A stretch of DNA of 64,000 nt from Muricauda sp. MAR_2010_75 (lineage in GTDB: Bacteria > Bacteroidota > Bacteroidia > Flavobacteriales > Flavobacteriaceae), in assembly GCF_000745185.1 (NCBI RefSeq), contig NZ_JQNJ01000001.1, positions 953,501 through 1,017,500 on the forward strand, written 5' to 3'. This document shows, piece after piece, positions 34,626-44,316 of the stretch (positions within the stretch are counted from its first letter, which is position 1; each line of letters opens with the position of its first letter). The translations under genes were made by a program, and so were the position numbers. Below the pieces are notes generated by a model. The model was not told the DNA's origin. It was given only the letters and a program-made list of their open reading frames with translations, and did not search any database.

Positions 34626-37600
34626 ATGAAACTTACATATCTAATCATATGTCCTTTTATAATTCTTTTTTTGTCCTGTACGGAAAAGGAATCAGAAAGG
34701 GTGGATAAACCAGATGTTGAGACACTCTTCACCTTATTACCCCCAGATAAAACAGGGGTAACTTTTGTCAACACAGTAAAAAACAAAAAAGATTTTAACA
34801 TCTTTAAGTATCGTAACTTCTACAACGGCGGCGGTGTAGCTCTTGGAGATATAAATAATGATGGCTTGCTGGATATCTATTTCACCGGCAACATGGAACC
34901 CAATAGGCTTTATCTAAACAAAGGCAATATGCAATTTGAAGATATATCGGAAAGTGCCGGGGTCTTGGGCAACAAACCATGGTCCACCGGAGTGTCCATG
35001 GTTGATATAAACCAAGATGGACTATTGGACATCTATGTCTGCAACGCGGGAAACATGGAGGGCAACAACCACGATAACGACCTCTACATTAACAATGGAG
35101 ATCTAACTTTTACCGAAAAGGCCAGTGAATACAACTTGGCCAAAACAGGCTTTACCACCCATGCCTCTTTCTTTGATTATGACAAGGATGGTGATTTGGA
35201 TGTTTATATTCTTAACAACAGCAACATACCTGTAAGTAGTCTTGGTTATGCTGAACAACGTACAGTCCGTGCCCAAGATTGGGAAGGTGTGCCACATATC
35301 TTTAAAGGGGTGGGTGATATGCTGTTACGAAATGATAATGGCAAGTTTGTAGAAGTAAGCGAAGAAGCAGGTATATATGGCAGTCTCATTGGTTTCGGAC
35401 TAGGAGTGTTGATTACGGATTTTAACGGCGACCTTTTTCCTGATATATATGTATCCAATGATTTTTATGAAAGGGATTATCTCTACATCAACCAAAAAGA
35501 TGGCACCTTCAATGAAGAAATAATGAAGTGGACCTCGCATTTGAGCCTATCTGCTATGGGAATTGATATTGCAGACATCAATAATGATGGGCATAACGAT
35601 ATTTTCATCACCGACATGTTGCCCGAAAAAGAACATCGGGTAAAATCTGTGATGGAATTTGAGGGATATACAATTTTTGACCTAAAACAGAGCAAGGATT
35701 TTGGCCAACAATACATTCAGAATACACTGCAACTCAACAATGGAAATGGAACATTTTCGGAAATAGCCTATTATAGCGGTGTTGATGCCACAGACTGGAG
35801 TTGGGCCGGACTTATGTTTGATATGGACAATGACGGTTTCAAGGACATCTTTATCACCAATGGTATCAATCACGATCTTACAGACTTGGATTTTGTCGAT
35901 TTTTTCGCCAACGAAATCGTTCAAAAAATGGCCCTTACAGGTAAAAAGGAATCCATTGACTCCATAATCAATAAAATGCCGGTTAAACCCCAACCCAATT
36001 ACGCTTATAAAAATAATGGGGACTTTTCATTTAAGAATGCCAATAAAGAATGGGGGTTTGAACTGCCGTCCCGCTCCAATGGCGCCGCCTATGGGGATTT
36101 GGACAATGATGGCGACTTGGATTTGGTCATCAACAATGTAAACACTCCTGCCTTTATTTACAGAAATAACACTGACACCCAATTGGACAACAACTATATT
36201 CAATTGAAGTTCAAAGGGTCCAAAACCAACCTATTTGGTGTGGGCACCCTGGCCAAGTTTTATTTTGATGGCCACATCATTAACCAAGAGCTTATCCCTT
36301 CCAGAGGGTTTCAATCCTCCATGGAATATGGCATGACCATCGGCCTGGGCAAATCAGAAACCTTGGATTCAATACGCATTGTTTGGCCCGATCAACAAAC
36401 CCAGAAAATCACAAATGTAGAAGCCAACCAGCGCATCACTTTAAACTATGCCGATGCAACCGAAATCTATGATCCCATCAAAAAAGAAAACAAAAAACCT
36501 TTCTTGACAGAGTTGGAAACTGGAACCATAATGGCTCACCAAGAGGACAACTACAACGATTTTGACTACGAAGGTCTTATCTATCAAAAACTCTCGCAAG
36601 AAGGCCCTTCTTTGGCGGTGGCCGATATCAATGGAGATGGAAATGAGGATTTCTTTATTGGTGGAGCCCGGAACCAGCCTGGAACCATCTATCTGCACAA
36701 CGGAAATGGAAAAATCACCCAAAAACCATCAAGGGCATTTGAGGAAGACCAAATGCTAGAAGATGTTGCCGCGGCCTTTTTTGATGCCGATGGTGATAAT
36801 GACCTAGACCTCATGGTAGGTTCGGGCGGTAATAATGTTAGTGAACAACGCAGTTACGTCCCTCGATTATACTTAAATGACGGCAAAGGGAATTTCACCC
36901 GTTCTGAAAGTCAGCTGCCATCAACCTTTAAAAATGTTTCGACCATATCCCCTTTTGATTTTGACGATGATGGTGATATGGATGTATTTATAGGTTCGCG
37001 TAGCGTGGTGGGCGTTTATGGCATATCACCAGACCATCTTTTCCTGGAAAATATGGGAGATGGTACCTTTGCCAATGTTACCGAGCGATTGGGCTACGAC
37101 CTTAAGGATGCCGGAATGGTAACCGATTCCAAATGGGTGGACATTGATGGGGATTCCAAAAAAGACCTCATTGTTACAGCGGAATGGGACACTCCAAAAA
37201 TCTACAAAAATACGGGCAGAAGGCTCACCAAAATGCCTTCTTCATTGGATAGCCTTTACGGATGGTGGAATACTGTGGAAAGTGCAGATTTGGACAATGA
37301 CGGGGACATGGATTTGATTCTTGGGAATCAAGGATTAAACCTGCACTATAAACCTTCCATGGAGCACCCCATGAAATTATGGATCAACGATTACGACAAC
37401 AATGGTACCATTGAACAAATTGCAACCATGGGTCAAGATGGCGGTGATTACCCAATCCACCAAAAAAGGGAGCTCACCCAGCAGTTGCCGGGCCTAAAAA
37501 AGCAAAACCTGAAAGCGTCGGACTATGCCCACAGGACCATCCACGAACTTTTTCCAGAGCAAGTGGTTAAGAATTCCATCGTAAAAAAAGTGGAAACTTC

Positions 37601-37970
37601 CGCTTCGGTGATAGCCATTAACGAAGGTGGTGGTAAGTTTACCATTAAAAATCTTCATCCTCGGGTGCAACTATCCTGCGTTTGTGATATTACCTGTGCC
37701 GATGTGAACAAAGACGGCAATCTGGACCTGATCATGGCAGGGAACAATTTTGAATACAAACCGCAATTCTCCAGACTGGACGCCAGCTATGGAAATCTTT
37801 TATTGGGCGACGGCAAGCTTGGATTTGAATGGCAGGAGTATAACGTGAGTGGGTTTAAGGTAAAGGACGAGGTAAAGTATATGGAGCAATTCAAGGACAA
37901 AAACGGAAAAACATTCGTTATAGTGGCCATCAATAACAATAAACCAAAGATTTTTGCCATTGATGAATAA
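34626..37970 (+). CDS. FG-GAP/VCBS-repeat lipoprotein with ASPIC/UnbV domain
   Basis: This 1114-residue lipoprotein (Cys18 in FLSCTEKE) is a beta-propeller protein. Calcium-loop repeats with the pattern D-x-[ND]-x-D-G-x-x-D, such as DINNDGLLDIYFTGN, recur along both halves. Between them, about residues 530-610, is an ASPIC/UnbV domain (GVGTLAKFYFDG, IPSRGFQSSMEYGMTIG, IRIVWPD). It lies at the cell surface or periplasm and probably binds calcium and a ligand; no enzymatic residues are evident. It overlaps the next, paralogous gene by 8 bases. Function unknown; the family accompanies SusCD loci in marine Bacteroidota. Confidence 0.9.
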   Translation: MKLTYLIICPFIILFLSCTEKESERVDKPDVETLFTLLPPDKTGVTFVNTVKNKKDFNIFKYRNFYNGGGVALGDINNDGLLDIYFTGNMEPNRLYLNKGNMQFEDISESAGVLGNKPWSTGVSMVDINQDGLLDIYVCNAGNMEGNNHDNDLYINNGDLTFTEKASEYNLAKTGFTTHASFFDYDKDGDLDVYILNNSNIPVSSLGYAEQRTVRAQDWEGVPHIFKGVGDMLLRNDNGKFVEVSEEAGIYGSLIGFGLGVLITDFNGDLFPDIYVSNDFYERDYLYINQKDGTFNEEIMKWTSHLSLSAMGIDIADINNDGHNDIFITDMLPEKEHRVKSVMEFEGYTIFDLKQSKDFGQQYIQNTLQLNNGNGTFSEIAYYSGVDATDWSWAGLMFDMDNDGFKDIFITNGINHDLTDLDFVDFFANEIVQKMALTGKKESIDSIINKMPVKPQPNYAYKNNGDFSFKNANKEWGFELPSRSNGAAYGDLDNDGDLDLVINNVNTPAFIYRNNTDTQLDNNYIQLKFKGSKTNLFGVGTLAKFYFDGHIINQELIPSRGFQSSMEYGMTIGLGKSETLDSIRIVWPDQQTQKITNVEANQRITLNYADATEIYDPIKKENKKPFLTELETGTIMAHQEDNYNDFDYEGLIYQKLSQEGPSLAVADINGDGNEDFFIGGARNQPGTIYLHNGNGKITQKPSRAFEEDQMLEDVAAAFFDADGDNDLDLMVGSGGNNVSEQRSYVPRLYLNDGKGNFTRSESQLPSTFKNVSTISPFDFDDDGDMDVFIGSRSVVGVYGISPDHLFLENMGDGTFANVTERLGYDLKDAGMVTDSKWVDIDGDSKKDLIVTAEWDTPKIYKNTGRRLTKMPSSLDSLYGWWNTVESADLDNDGDMDLILGNQGLNLHYKPSMEHPMKLWINDYDNNGTIEQIATMGQDGGDYPIHQKRELTQQLPGLKKQNLKASDYAHRTIHELFPEQVVKNSIVKKVETSASVIAINEGGGKFTIKNLHPRVQLSCVCDITCADVNKDGNLDLIMAGNNFEYKPQFSRLDASYGNLLLGDGKLGFEWQEYNVSGFKVKDEVKYMEQFKDKNGKTFVIVAINNNKPKIFAIDE

Positions 37971-40900
37971 GCTCAAAATAGCCGTTTTGATTTTAATCCT
38001 TTTTGTGGGCTGTAAGAAGGAAGGTAGTCTTTTTGAAAATCCTACCCCAGAAAAGACTGGTGTGGAGTTTACCAATACGTTGACCACAACCGAAGATCTG
38101 AGCATTTTGGACTACCTCTATTTTTATAACGGCGGAGGGGTATCCATTGGGGACATTAACAACGATGGGCTCCCAGATATTTTCTTCACCGGAAACCAGG
38201 TGAAAAACAAGTTATACCTCAACAAAGGCAATCTAAGTTTTGAAGATATTTCCAGTTCAGCTGGAATTGAGGGAAATAGCAGCTGGAACACCGGAACAAC
38301 CATGGCTGATGTGAATGGAGACGGTCTTTTGGACATTTATGTCTGTGCCGTTGTGGGCATCAATGGGTTTAACGGATTCAATGAACTCTACATAAACAAC
38401 GGCGACAACACCTTTGCGGAAAGTGCAGCAGAATACGGCCTCGATTTCGATTCCTACAGTTCCAACGCCGCATTTTTTGACTATGATCTTGATGGAGACT
38501 TGGATTTGTATCTTCTAAACCATGCCGTGCACACCCAAAATTCATTTGGCAGGTTCGACCTGCGGTTTGAGCGCCGATACGAAACAGGAGACAAATTGCT
38601 TCGCAATGATGACGGTCGGTTTGTGGATGTGAGCGAAGAAGCCGGCATTTATGGCGGCATCAATGGGTACGGCCTTGGTTTGGCCATAGCCGACTTCAAT
38701 CAGGATGGGTACCCGGATATTTATGTGGGGAACGATTTCCATGAGGACGATTACTATTACTTAAACAACGGTGATGGCACTTTTACGGAAAGTCTCAAAA
38801 AATATTTTGGCCACACTAGCCGGTTTTCCATGGGAAATGATGTCACCGATATTAACAATGACGGGCGTCCCGATATTATTTCGTTGGACATGTTGCCCGA
38901 GGACGAGGTAACCTTAAAATCTTCTGAAGGCGATGACAACATTCAAACACAAAAGCTACGGGTTGATCGTTTTGGGTACCACTACCAGTTTACCCGAAAT
39001 ATGCTTTTTGTAAACCAGCCCGATGGAAATTATATAGAAACTGCCCTGATGAGCGGTATTGCTGCAACCGATTGGAGCTGGAGTGCGTTGTTCGGGGACT
39101 ATGACCTGGACGGCACACAGGATCTCTTTATTTCAAATGGGATTCCAAAACGGCCCAACGACCTTGATTTTGTGAAATTTGTTTCCAGTGACGAAATCCA
39201 GAAAAAAATAGACAACACCAAACTTGTAGATCAAAAAGCATTGAATCTAATGCCGTCAGGAAATGTACACAACTACGTATTCCAAGGAAGCAAGGATTTG
39301 AAGTTCAAGGACAGGTCTGGGGACTGGATTACCAAAGACACTTTAATTTCAGGAGCTACGGCTATGGGGGATTTTGACAATGACGGCGACCTTGATCTGG
39401 TAACAAATAACATCAACCAACCTGCTTCCCTTTACATTAACAAAGCCGCCAAAAAAGGAAATTATCTCAAATTAAAGTTCCAGTTTACCCAAAAAAACGT
39501 GTTTGGTATCGGAACAAAAGTGTACTCCTATCAAAATGGAGAACTTCAATTCAAAGAATTGTTCCCCACACGTGGATTTCAGGCATCGTCAGAACCCATA
39601 ATCCATTTTGGGTACGGCAACATTCAAAAAGTGGATTCCATCAGAATCATTTGGCCAAACAAAACCTATCAAACCCTAAAAGATGTTGTCACAAACCAAA
39701 CTTTGACCATTCAACCCAAAGACACAAAACCTTTTGACTACAAATCACTGCACAAGAAACCCCAAAGCCTCTTTGAGCCTGTCCCCAATAGTCTAGGCAT
39801 AGATTTTACCCATGTAGAAGACAACTACACCGATTTTAACCGCGAAAAACTGATTCCGTACCAAGTTTCGGATAGAGGTCCGGCACTCGCTCTGGGCGAC
39901 CTTAATGGCGACGGAAAGGAAGATGTTTTCGTTGGAGGATCAAAATTCGTTCCTTCACAAATCTATCTACAACAAGACTCAACTTTTGTGGAGCAACGTT
40001 TTGAAACCATAGCCACCGATTCCATCAAAGAAGACATTTCGGCAACCATTGCCGACTTCAATAACGATAAAAAAAATGATTTGTTTGTAACAGCAGGTGG
40101 CGGTGACTTTTTTGGTGAGTCCGATGTATTATTGGAAACCTATTATGTCAGCAAAGATTCCAGCTTTTCAACAATGGAATTGCCCAAGTTTTTTCAAAAT
40201 GCCTCAGTGGTCAAACCCCATGATTTTGATGGGGACGGTGATTTGGATGTTTTCGTGGGAGGACATACCATTACCGCCAAATTTGGAGCTCCTGCAACTT
40301 CTTATATTTTGGAAAACAACAATGGGAATTTTTCTGTTTTTAAAGGATTTGAAGCCTATTCCAAAGGAATGGTGACCGATGCCATTTGGGAAGATTTTAA
40401 TGGGGATGGAGCCCAAGATTTGATTTTGGTGGGTGAATGGATGTCACCCAAATTTCTCGAATACAACAACGGTACTTTTACCGAAGCCAAATCCCTGGAT
40501 GTAAAGGGGCTATGGCAAAGCGTAGCTTCATTTGATATTGATGGCGATGGTGATAAAGACTACCTCTTGGGTAATTGGGGTACGAACTCAAAATTTAGGG
40601 CCTCTAAAAAGTATCCCATGAAGTTGTTTTTCAATGACTTTGATGCCAACGGTCAAACCGAAACCGTAACAGCCTTGGAAAAAAATGGTGAATATTATCC
40701 ATTGGAATCCTTGGATGGGCTTTCCTCGCAATTGGTCTATTTGAGAAAGGAGTTCACCACCTATAAATCTTTTGCCGGTAAGACCATGGAAGAGCTATTT
40801 GGTAAAGAAATCTTGAAAAAATCGACCCTTTTGGAGGTAAACACGCTTGAGTCTGGGTATTTAAAAAATGATAACGGCAATTTTACTTTTGTCCCTTTTA

Positions 40901-41202
40901 AAAGTGAACTCCAAGTTTCGCCCATTATGGAATTTTTGGTGGAAGATTTTGATGGTGATGGGACCCAAGAAGTATTGATGGGTGGCAACTTTTTTGGGGT
41001 CAAGCCCTACCATGGCCGCCTTGATTCCTTTCCCGGGGCACTCCTAAAAAGTGAAAATGAGGTAATTTTGGGCAATGAACTGGGCCTGGACTTTACAAAA
41101 AAGTCCTTGAGGCATTTAAACACATTGACCCTAAACGGCGAAAAGTACGTACTCGCCATTTTCAATAACGACAAAGCACAAGTATATAGAATCAATAATT
41201 AA
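37963..41202 (+). CDS. second FG-GAP/VCBS-repeat ASPIC lipoprotein, paralogue
   Basis: I choose the ATG at 37963, 8 bases inside the preceding gene, giving 1079 residues and the lipobox LILFVGCKK (Cys17). It shows the same order as its neighbour: FG-GAP repeats (DINNDGLPDIFFTGN, DVNGDGLLDIYVC), an ASPIC/UnbV domain (FGIGTKVYSYQNGEL, TRGFQASSEPIIHFG, RIIWPNKTY), and more repeats. The two clearly arose by duplication yet have diverged strongly, which suggests a pair with distinct jobs, perhaps a heterodimer. Location is periplasmic or surface. The haloperoxidase gene follows after 8 bases. Confidence 0.9.
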   Translation: MNKLKIAVLILILFVGCKKEGSLFENPTPEKTGVEFTNTLTTTEDLSILDYLYFYNGGGVSIGDINNDGLPDIFFTGNQVKNKLYLNKGNLSFEDISSSAGIEGNSSWNTGTTMADVNGDGLLDIYVCAVVGINGFNGFNELYINNGDNTFAESAAEYGLDFDSYSSNAAFFDYDLDGDLDLYLLNHAVHTQNSFGRFDLRFERRYETGDKLLRNDDGRFVDVSEEAGIYGGINGYGLGLAIADFNQDGYPDIYVGNDFHEDDYYYLNNGDGTFTESLKKYFGHTSRFSMGNDVTDINNDGRPDIISLDMLPEDEVTLKSSEGDDNIQTQKLRVDRFGYHYQFTRNMLFVNQPDGNYIETALMSGIAATDWSWSALFGDYDLDGTQDLFISNGIPKRPNDLDFVKFVSSDEIQKKIDNTKLVDQKALNLMPSGNVHNYVFQGSKDLKFKDRSGDWITKDTLISGATAMGDFDNDGDLDLVTNNINQPASLYINKAAKKGNYLKLKFQFTQKNVFGIGTKVYSYQNGELQFKELFPTRGFQASSEPIIHFGYGNIQKVDSIRIIWPNKTYQTLKDVVTNQTLTIQPKDTKPFDYKSLHKKPQSLFEPVPNSLGIDFTHVEDNYTDFNREKLIPYQVSDRGPALALGDLNGDGKEDVFVGGSKFVPSQIYLQQDSTFVEQRFETIATDSIKEDISATIADFNNDKKNDLFVTAGGGDFFGESDVLLETYYVSKDSSFSTMELPKFFQNASVVKPHDFDGDGDLDVFVGGHTITAKFGAPATSYILENNNGNFSVFKGFEAYSKGMVTDAIWEDFNGDGAQDLILVGEWMSPKFLEYNNGTFTEAKSLDVKGLWQSVASFDIDGDGDKDYLLGNWGTNSKFRASKKYPMKLFFNDFDANGQTETVTALEKNGEYYPLESLDGLSSQLVYLRKEFTTYKSFAGKTMEELFGKEILKKSTLLEVNTLESGYLKNDNGNFTFVPFKSELQVSPIMEFLVEDFDGDGTQEVLMGGNFFGVKPYHGRLDSFPGALLKSENEVILGNELGLDFTKKSLRHLNTLTLNGEKYVLAIFNNDKAQVYRINN

Positions 41203-41210
41203 TAAAGGCC

Positions 41211-42539
41211 ATGAAAGAAAGAATTAGTTTACTGGTAGCACTACTGTTGGTTTTTGTTTCCTGCCAAAAAAAGCAGGAACCCATTACCATAACCCCCGAA
41301 GACTATCATAAATCTGTGGACAAGGTTGTTGAGGTCATGATTCATGATATCTTCTCTCCCCCTGTTGCAAGCCGAATTTTTGCGTATCCCAACATTGCGG
41401 CTTATGAAATAATCGCCCAAAAAGAGGACGGTTATAAGTCACTGGCAGGACAAGTGCACGACCTAAAGAACATTCCAAGTCCCAAAGAAGATAACATCAA
41501 TTATGAAATGGCCGCCTTGGTGGCCCACATGGATTTGAGCAGAAGATTGATTTTCTCCGAAGAACGAGTCAAAAGTTTTCGGGATAGCCTATATACCCTC
41601 TGGGCCGATAAAAATGAGCCTGTTTTCAATGCATCCAAAGCTTATGGCCTGGAAGTGGCCGATTTTATTGGAGCTTGGATGGACAAGGACAATTACAAAC
41701 AGACACGGACCATGCCAAAGTTTACCGTGAACACAGAAGATCCTTCACGTTGGCAGCCCACTCCACCTGCTTATATGAGCGGTCTGGAACCGCATTGGAG
41801 CAAAATACGCCCGTTTGCCATTGATTCGGCGGAACAGTTTAAACCCATCCCTCCACCTGCTTTCTCCATGGAAGAAGATTCACCATTTTACAAAGAGTTG
41901 ATGGAAGTATATGAGGTAAGAAAAAGCATGATAGGCAAAGGTGATAAGTCAGAGGAAATCGCCATAGCACAATTCTGGGACTGTAACCCCTATGTTTCTG
42001 TAACTAGGGGACACTTAATGTTCGCCACAAAAAAAATCACACCGGGAGCCCATTGGATAGGAATTACCAAAATAGCCAGTAGAAAAGATAATGCCGATTT
42101 TGCCAAGACCGTTTATGCCTATACCAAGACCTCCATTGCCATTGCCGATGCATTTATTAGCTGTTGGGATGAAAAATATAGAAGTAACCTTATTCGCCCG
42201 GAAACCCTGATCAATGAGTACATTGATGATAGTTGGGAACCTGTGTTGCAAACCCCTCCCTTTCCAGAATATACGAGTGGGCACAGCGTGGTTTCCGGTG
42301 CTGCATCCACAGCCCTTACGGATATTTTTGGTGATAACTTCTCTTTTGATGATGATACCGAGGTGCCTTATGGCTTGCCCGTTCGTTCCTTCACATCATT
42401 CAAGCAAGCTGCCGATGAAGCAGCCATAAGTAGAATGTATGGTGGCATCCACTATCGTGCTGCAATAGAGGTGGGTGTAAAGCAAGGGCGCGACCTTGGA
42501 AAATTCATCGTAGATAAACTTGACATGACTAGAGGGTAA
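41211..42539 (+). CDS. vanadium-dependent haloperoxidase / PAP2-family lipoprotein
   Basis: This 442-residue lipoprotein (Cys18 in VFVSCQKK) has the shared vanadium-haloperoxidase/PAP2 phosphatase active site: K322-x6-R329-P330 in EKYRSNLIRPE, S356-G-H358 in EYTSGHSVVSG, and S407-R408-x5-H414 in ISRMYGGIHYRA. H414 would bind vanadate and H358 act as acid-base. It may oxidise halides or act as a phosphatase; sequence cannot decide. The long first half (about 30-250) is helical. It is the third gene of the operon with the two ASPIC proteins, suggesting a secreted oxidising or dephosphorylating system. Confidence 0.88.
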   Translation: MKERISLLVALLLVFVSCQKKQEPITITPEDYHKSVDKVVEVMIHDIFSPPVASRIFAYPNIAAYEIIAQKEDGYKSLAGQVHDLKNIPSPKEDNINYEMAALVAHMDLSRRLIFSEERVKSFRDSLYTLWADKNEPVFNASKAYGLEVADFIGAWMDKDNYKQTRTMPKFTVNTEDPSRWQPTPPAYMSGLEPHWSKIRPFAIDSAEQFKPIPPPAFSMEEDSPFYKELMEVYEVRKSMIGKGDKSEEIAIAQFWDCNPYVSVTRGHLMFATKKITPGAHWIGITKIASRKDNADFAKTVYAYTKTSIAIADAFISCWDEKYRSNLIRPETLINEYIDDSWEPVLQTPPFPEYTSGHSVVSGAASTALTDIFGDNFSFDDDTEVPYGLPVRSFTSFKQAADEAAISRMYGGIHYRAAIEVGVKQGRDLGKFIVDKLDMTRG

Positions 42540-42562
42540 TTTTCTATTTTTGCTTGTTGTTT

Positions 42563-43462
42563 ATGAGAAAAATTATTTTAGCAGCCCTAACGCTTGTAGT
42601 AGGTGTAATTTTATGGTATCTTTTTTTAAAACCTTCAGACTATACTGTCCGTTTTAAAGCAGACACCTTCCCTGGAGCAATCAACCAAAGCCTTAAACTT
42701 TGGGATAGAAATTTGGATCCCGTGGAAAAAATTCATCAAGAAAACGACCTGTACCACCTTATCCATAAAGTAAAGTTTGGTGATTCCATACATAGCTATA
42801 AGTGGACAATTGAGCCACTTACAGACTCCACATCCCGCGTCAAAGTGAATATCAAGGATGAGGATCACAGTCTTATGAACAAGTTACAGGTACCATTTTT
42901 TGATACAGATTTTGAAAAGCGCAGCAGGAAAACTGTGATGGATTTTATGGAAGTCCTTAAAAACCATAAAGAGAAATTTAAAGTCCGTATTATTGGGGAG
43001 GAGGAAATGCCAACCAAGTACATTGCCTATCTCCCTATTAAGTGCACCCAACTGCAAAAGGCCGATGAAATGATGAAAAACTTCAGTTATCTTTTTGGGT
43101 CACTTGTGGAAAGTGGTGTTGAGTTTGATGGTTTTCCAATGATTGAAATAACGCAATGGGATCAAGAAACTGACAGTATCCATTTCAATTTTGGTCGTCC
43201 CATAATACGCTCGGAAAAACTTCCCATTGGAACAGATATTCAGTATAAAAGAATTTTTAGGAAAAAAGCTTTGAAAGCGGAATATTTTGGCAATTATATT
43301 ACATCAGACAGAGCTTGGTATGCCTTACTGGACTACGCCAAAAAGAATAACATTGACGTTGAAAAAACTCCAATAGAAGTGTTTTATAATGACCCAAAAA
43401 GTGAAGGTAACGAAATAAAATGGAGAGCTGAGATATATCTGCCCATAAAGGAGTCCAAATGA
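42563..43462 (+). CDS. SRPBCC - GyrI-like effector-binding domain protein
   Basis: This 299-residue protein starts at the ATG at 42563, with one N-terminal membrane helix (about 2-22), an SRPBCC (START-like) half (about 28-140) starting FKADTFPGAINQSLKLWD, and a GyrI/AraC effector-binding half (about 145-297) ending VEKTPIEVFYNDPKSEGN and EIYLPIK. Both domains bind small hydrophobic molecules. Here they are membrane-anchored rather than tied to a DNA-binding domain, so I expect a ligand sensor or carrier. It is 23 bases after the haloperoxidase gene and overlaps the next by 4. Confidence 0.8.
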   Translation: MRKIILAALTLVVGVILWYLFLKPSDYTVRFKADTFPGAINQSLKLWDRNLDPVEKIHQENDLYHLIHKVKFGDSIHSYKWTIEPLTDSTSRVKVNIKDEDHSLMNKLQVPFFDTDFEKRSRKTVMDFMEVLKNHKEKFKVRIIGEEEMPTKYIAYLPIKCTQLQKADEMMKNFSYLFGSLVESGVEFDGFPMIEITQWDQETDSIHFNFGRPIIRSEKLPIGTDIQYKRIFRKKALKAEYFGNYITSDRAWYALLDYAKKNNIDVEKTPIEVFYNDPKSEGNEIKWRAEIYLPIKESK

Positions 43463-44316
43463 GCCGACTTGCCCTTATTTTGATTTTGGTTTTTGCCCAA
43501 GGATGTGCCCAAAAAACCTATTACGGGAAATTGAAACATTTGGGGAGTTTTCCATCAAAGCTCAAAGAAGTATCGGGGATTGGGATTGGCCAGGGAGACA
43601 TTTGGGTTATTCAGGATAGTGGCAACAAGGATAAAATTTACAAAGTCGACAAGAAGGCCAATGTCATCAAAGATCTTAAAATTGACCATGCCAAAAATGA
43701 GGATTGGGAAGACTTGGCCATGGACAAACAGGGTAATCTCTACATAGGCGATTTTGGAAATAATAACAACGACAGAAAGAACTTGACCATTTATCGTGTT
43801 TCAAGTTCCCAGTTGGAGAAAAAAGAACCCAATGCAGAAAAAATTGAGTTCCATTACCCCCAACAAAAGGAATTTCCGCCCAAAAAAGACAGTTTGCTTT
43901 TTGACACCGAGGGTTTTTTTCATAGAGAAGGACATCTCTACATTTTTACCAAAAATCGTACACGACCTTATACTGGAGAAACCCTCATCTACAGGGTTCC
44001 TGATATTGAGGGCGAATACGAGGCCGAATTCTTGGGCTCAATGCTATTATGCCAAAGTCAAAATCGCTGTTCGGTCACGGGAGCCGATATTTCACCCGAT
44101 GGCAAAACCATTGCTTTGTTGGGATATGGCCTGATTTTTTTGGTAAGGGACTTTGAACTTCCCAATTTTGAAACGGCCTCTATACAAATCATTGACTTTA
44201 ATAGCAATACCCAAACAGAATCCATTGGGTTTTTGGATGGAAAAACACTCTTGATCGCCGACGAAAAAAATATAATAACAGGAGGGGGCAGTCTGTATTC
44301 CTTTTCCATTAACTAA
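43459..44316 (+). CDS. propeller-like lipoprotein of unknown function
   Basis: This 285-residue lipoprotein (VFAQGCAQK, Cys16) has recurring strand pairs with Gly/Asp turns, among them VSGIGIGQGDIWVIQDSG, DLAMDKQGNLYIGDFGNNN and DTEGFFHREGHLYIFTKNR, and ISPDGKTIALLGYG. The pattern is that of a beta-propeller of the SdiA-regulated or phytase-like esterase kind, but no catalytic set is visible. It is the last gene of the operon. Its TAA shares two bases with the TAG of the convergent gene (CTAA, 44313-44316), so no terminator fits between them. Confidence 0.7.
   Translation: MSRLALILILVFAQGCAQKTYYGKLKHLGSFPSKLKEVSGIGIGQGDIWVIQDSGNKDKIYKVDKKANVIKDLKIDHAKNEDWEDLAMDKQGNLYIGDFGNNNNDRKNLTIYRVSSSQLEKKEPNAEKIEFHYPQQKEFPPKKDSLLFDTEGFFHREGHLYIFTKNRTRPYTGETLIYRVPDIEGEYEAEFLGSMLLCQSQNRCSVTGADISPDGKTIALLGYGLIFLVRDFELPNFETASIQIIDFNSNTQTESIGFLDGKTLLIADEKNIITGGGSLYSFSIN

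Noticed and set aside
34626..41202. DNA-level tandem repeat in the FG-GAP genes
   Set aside because: The repeats are degenerate protein motifs; the nucleotide sequence is not a tandem repeat.
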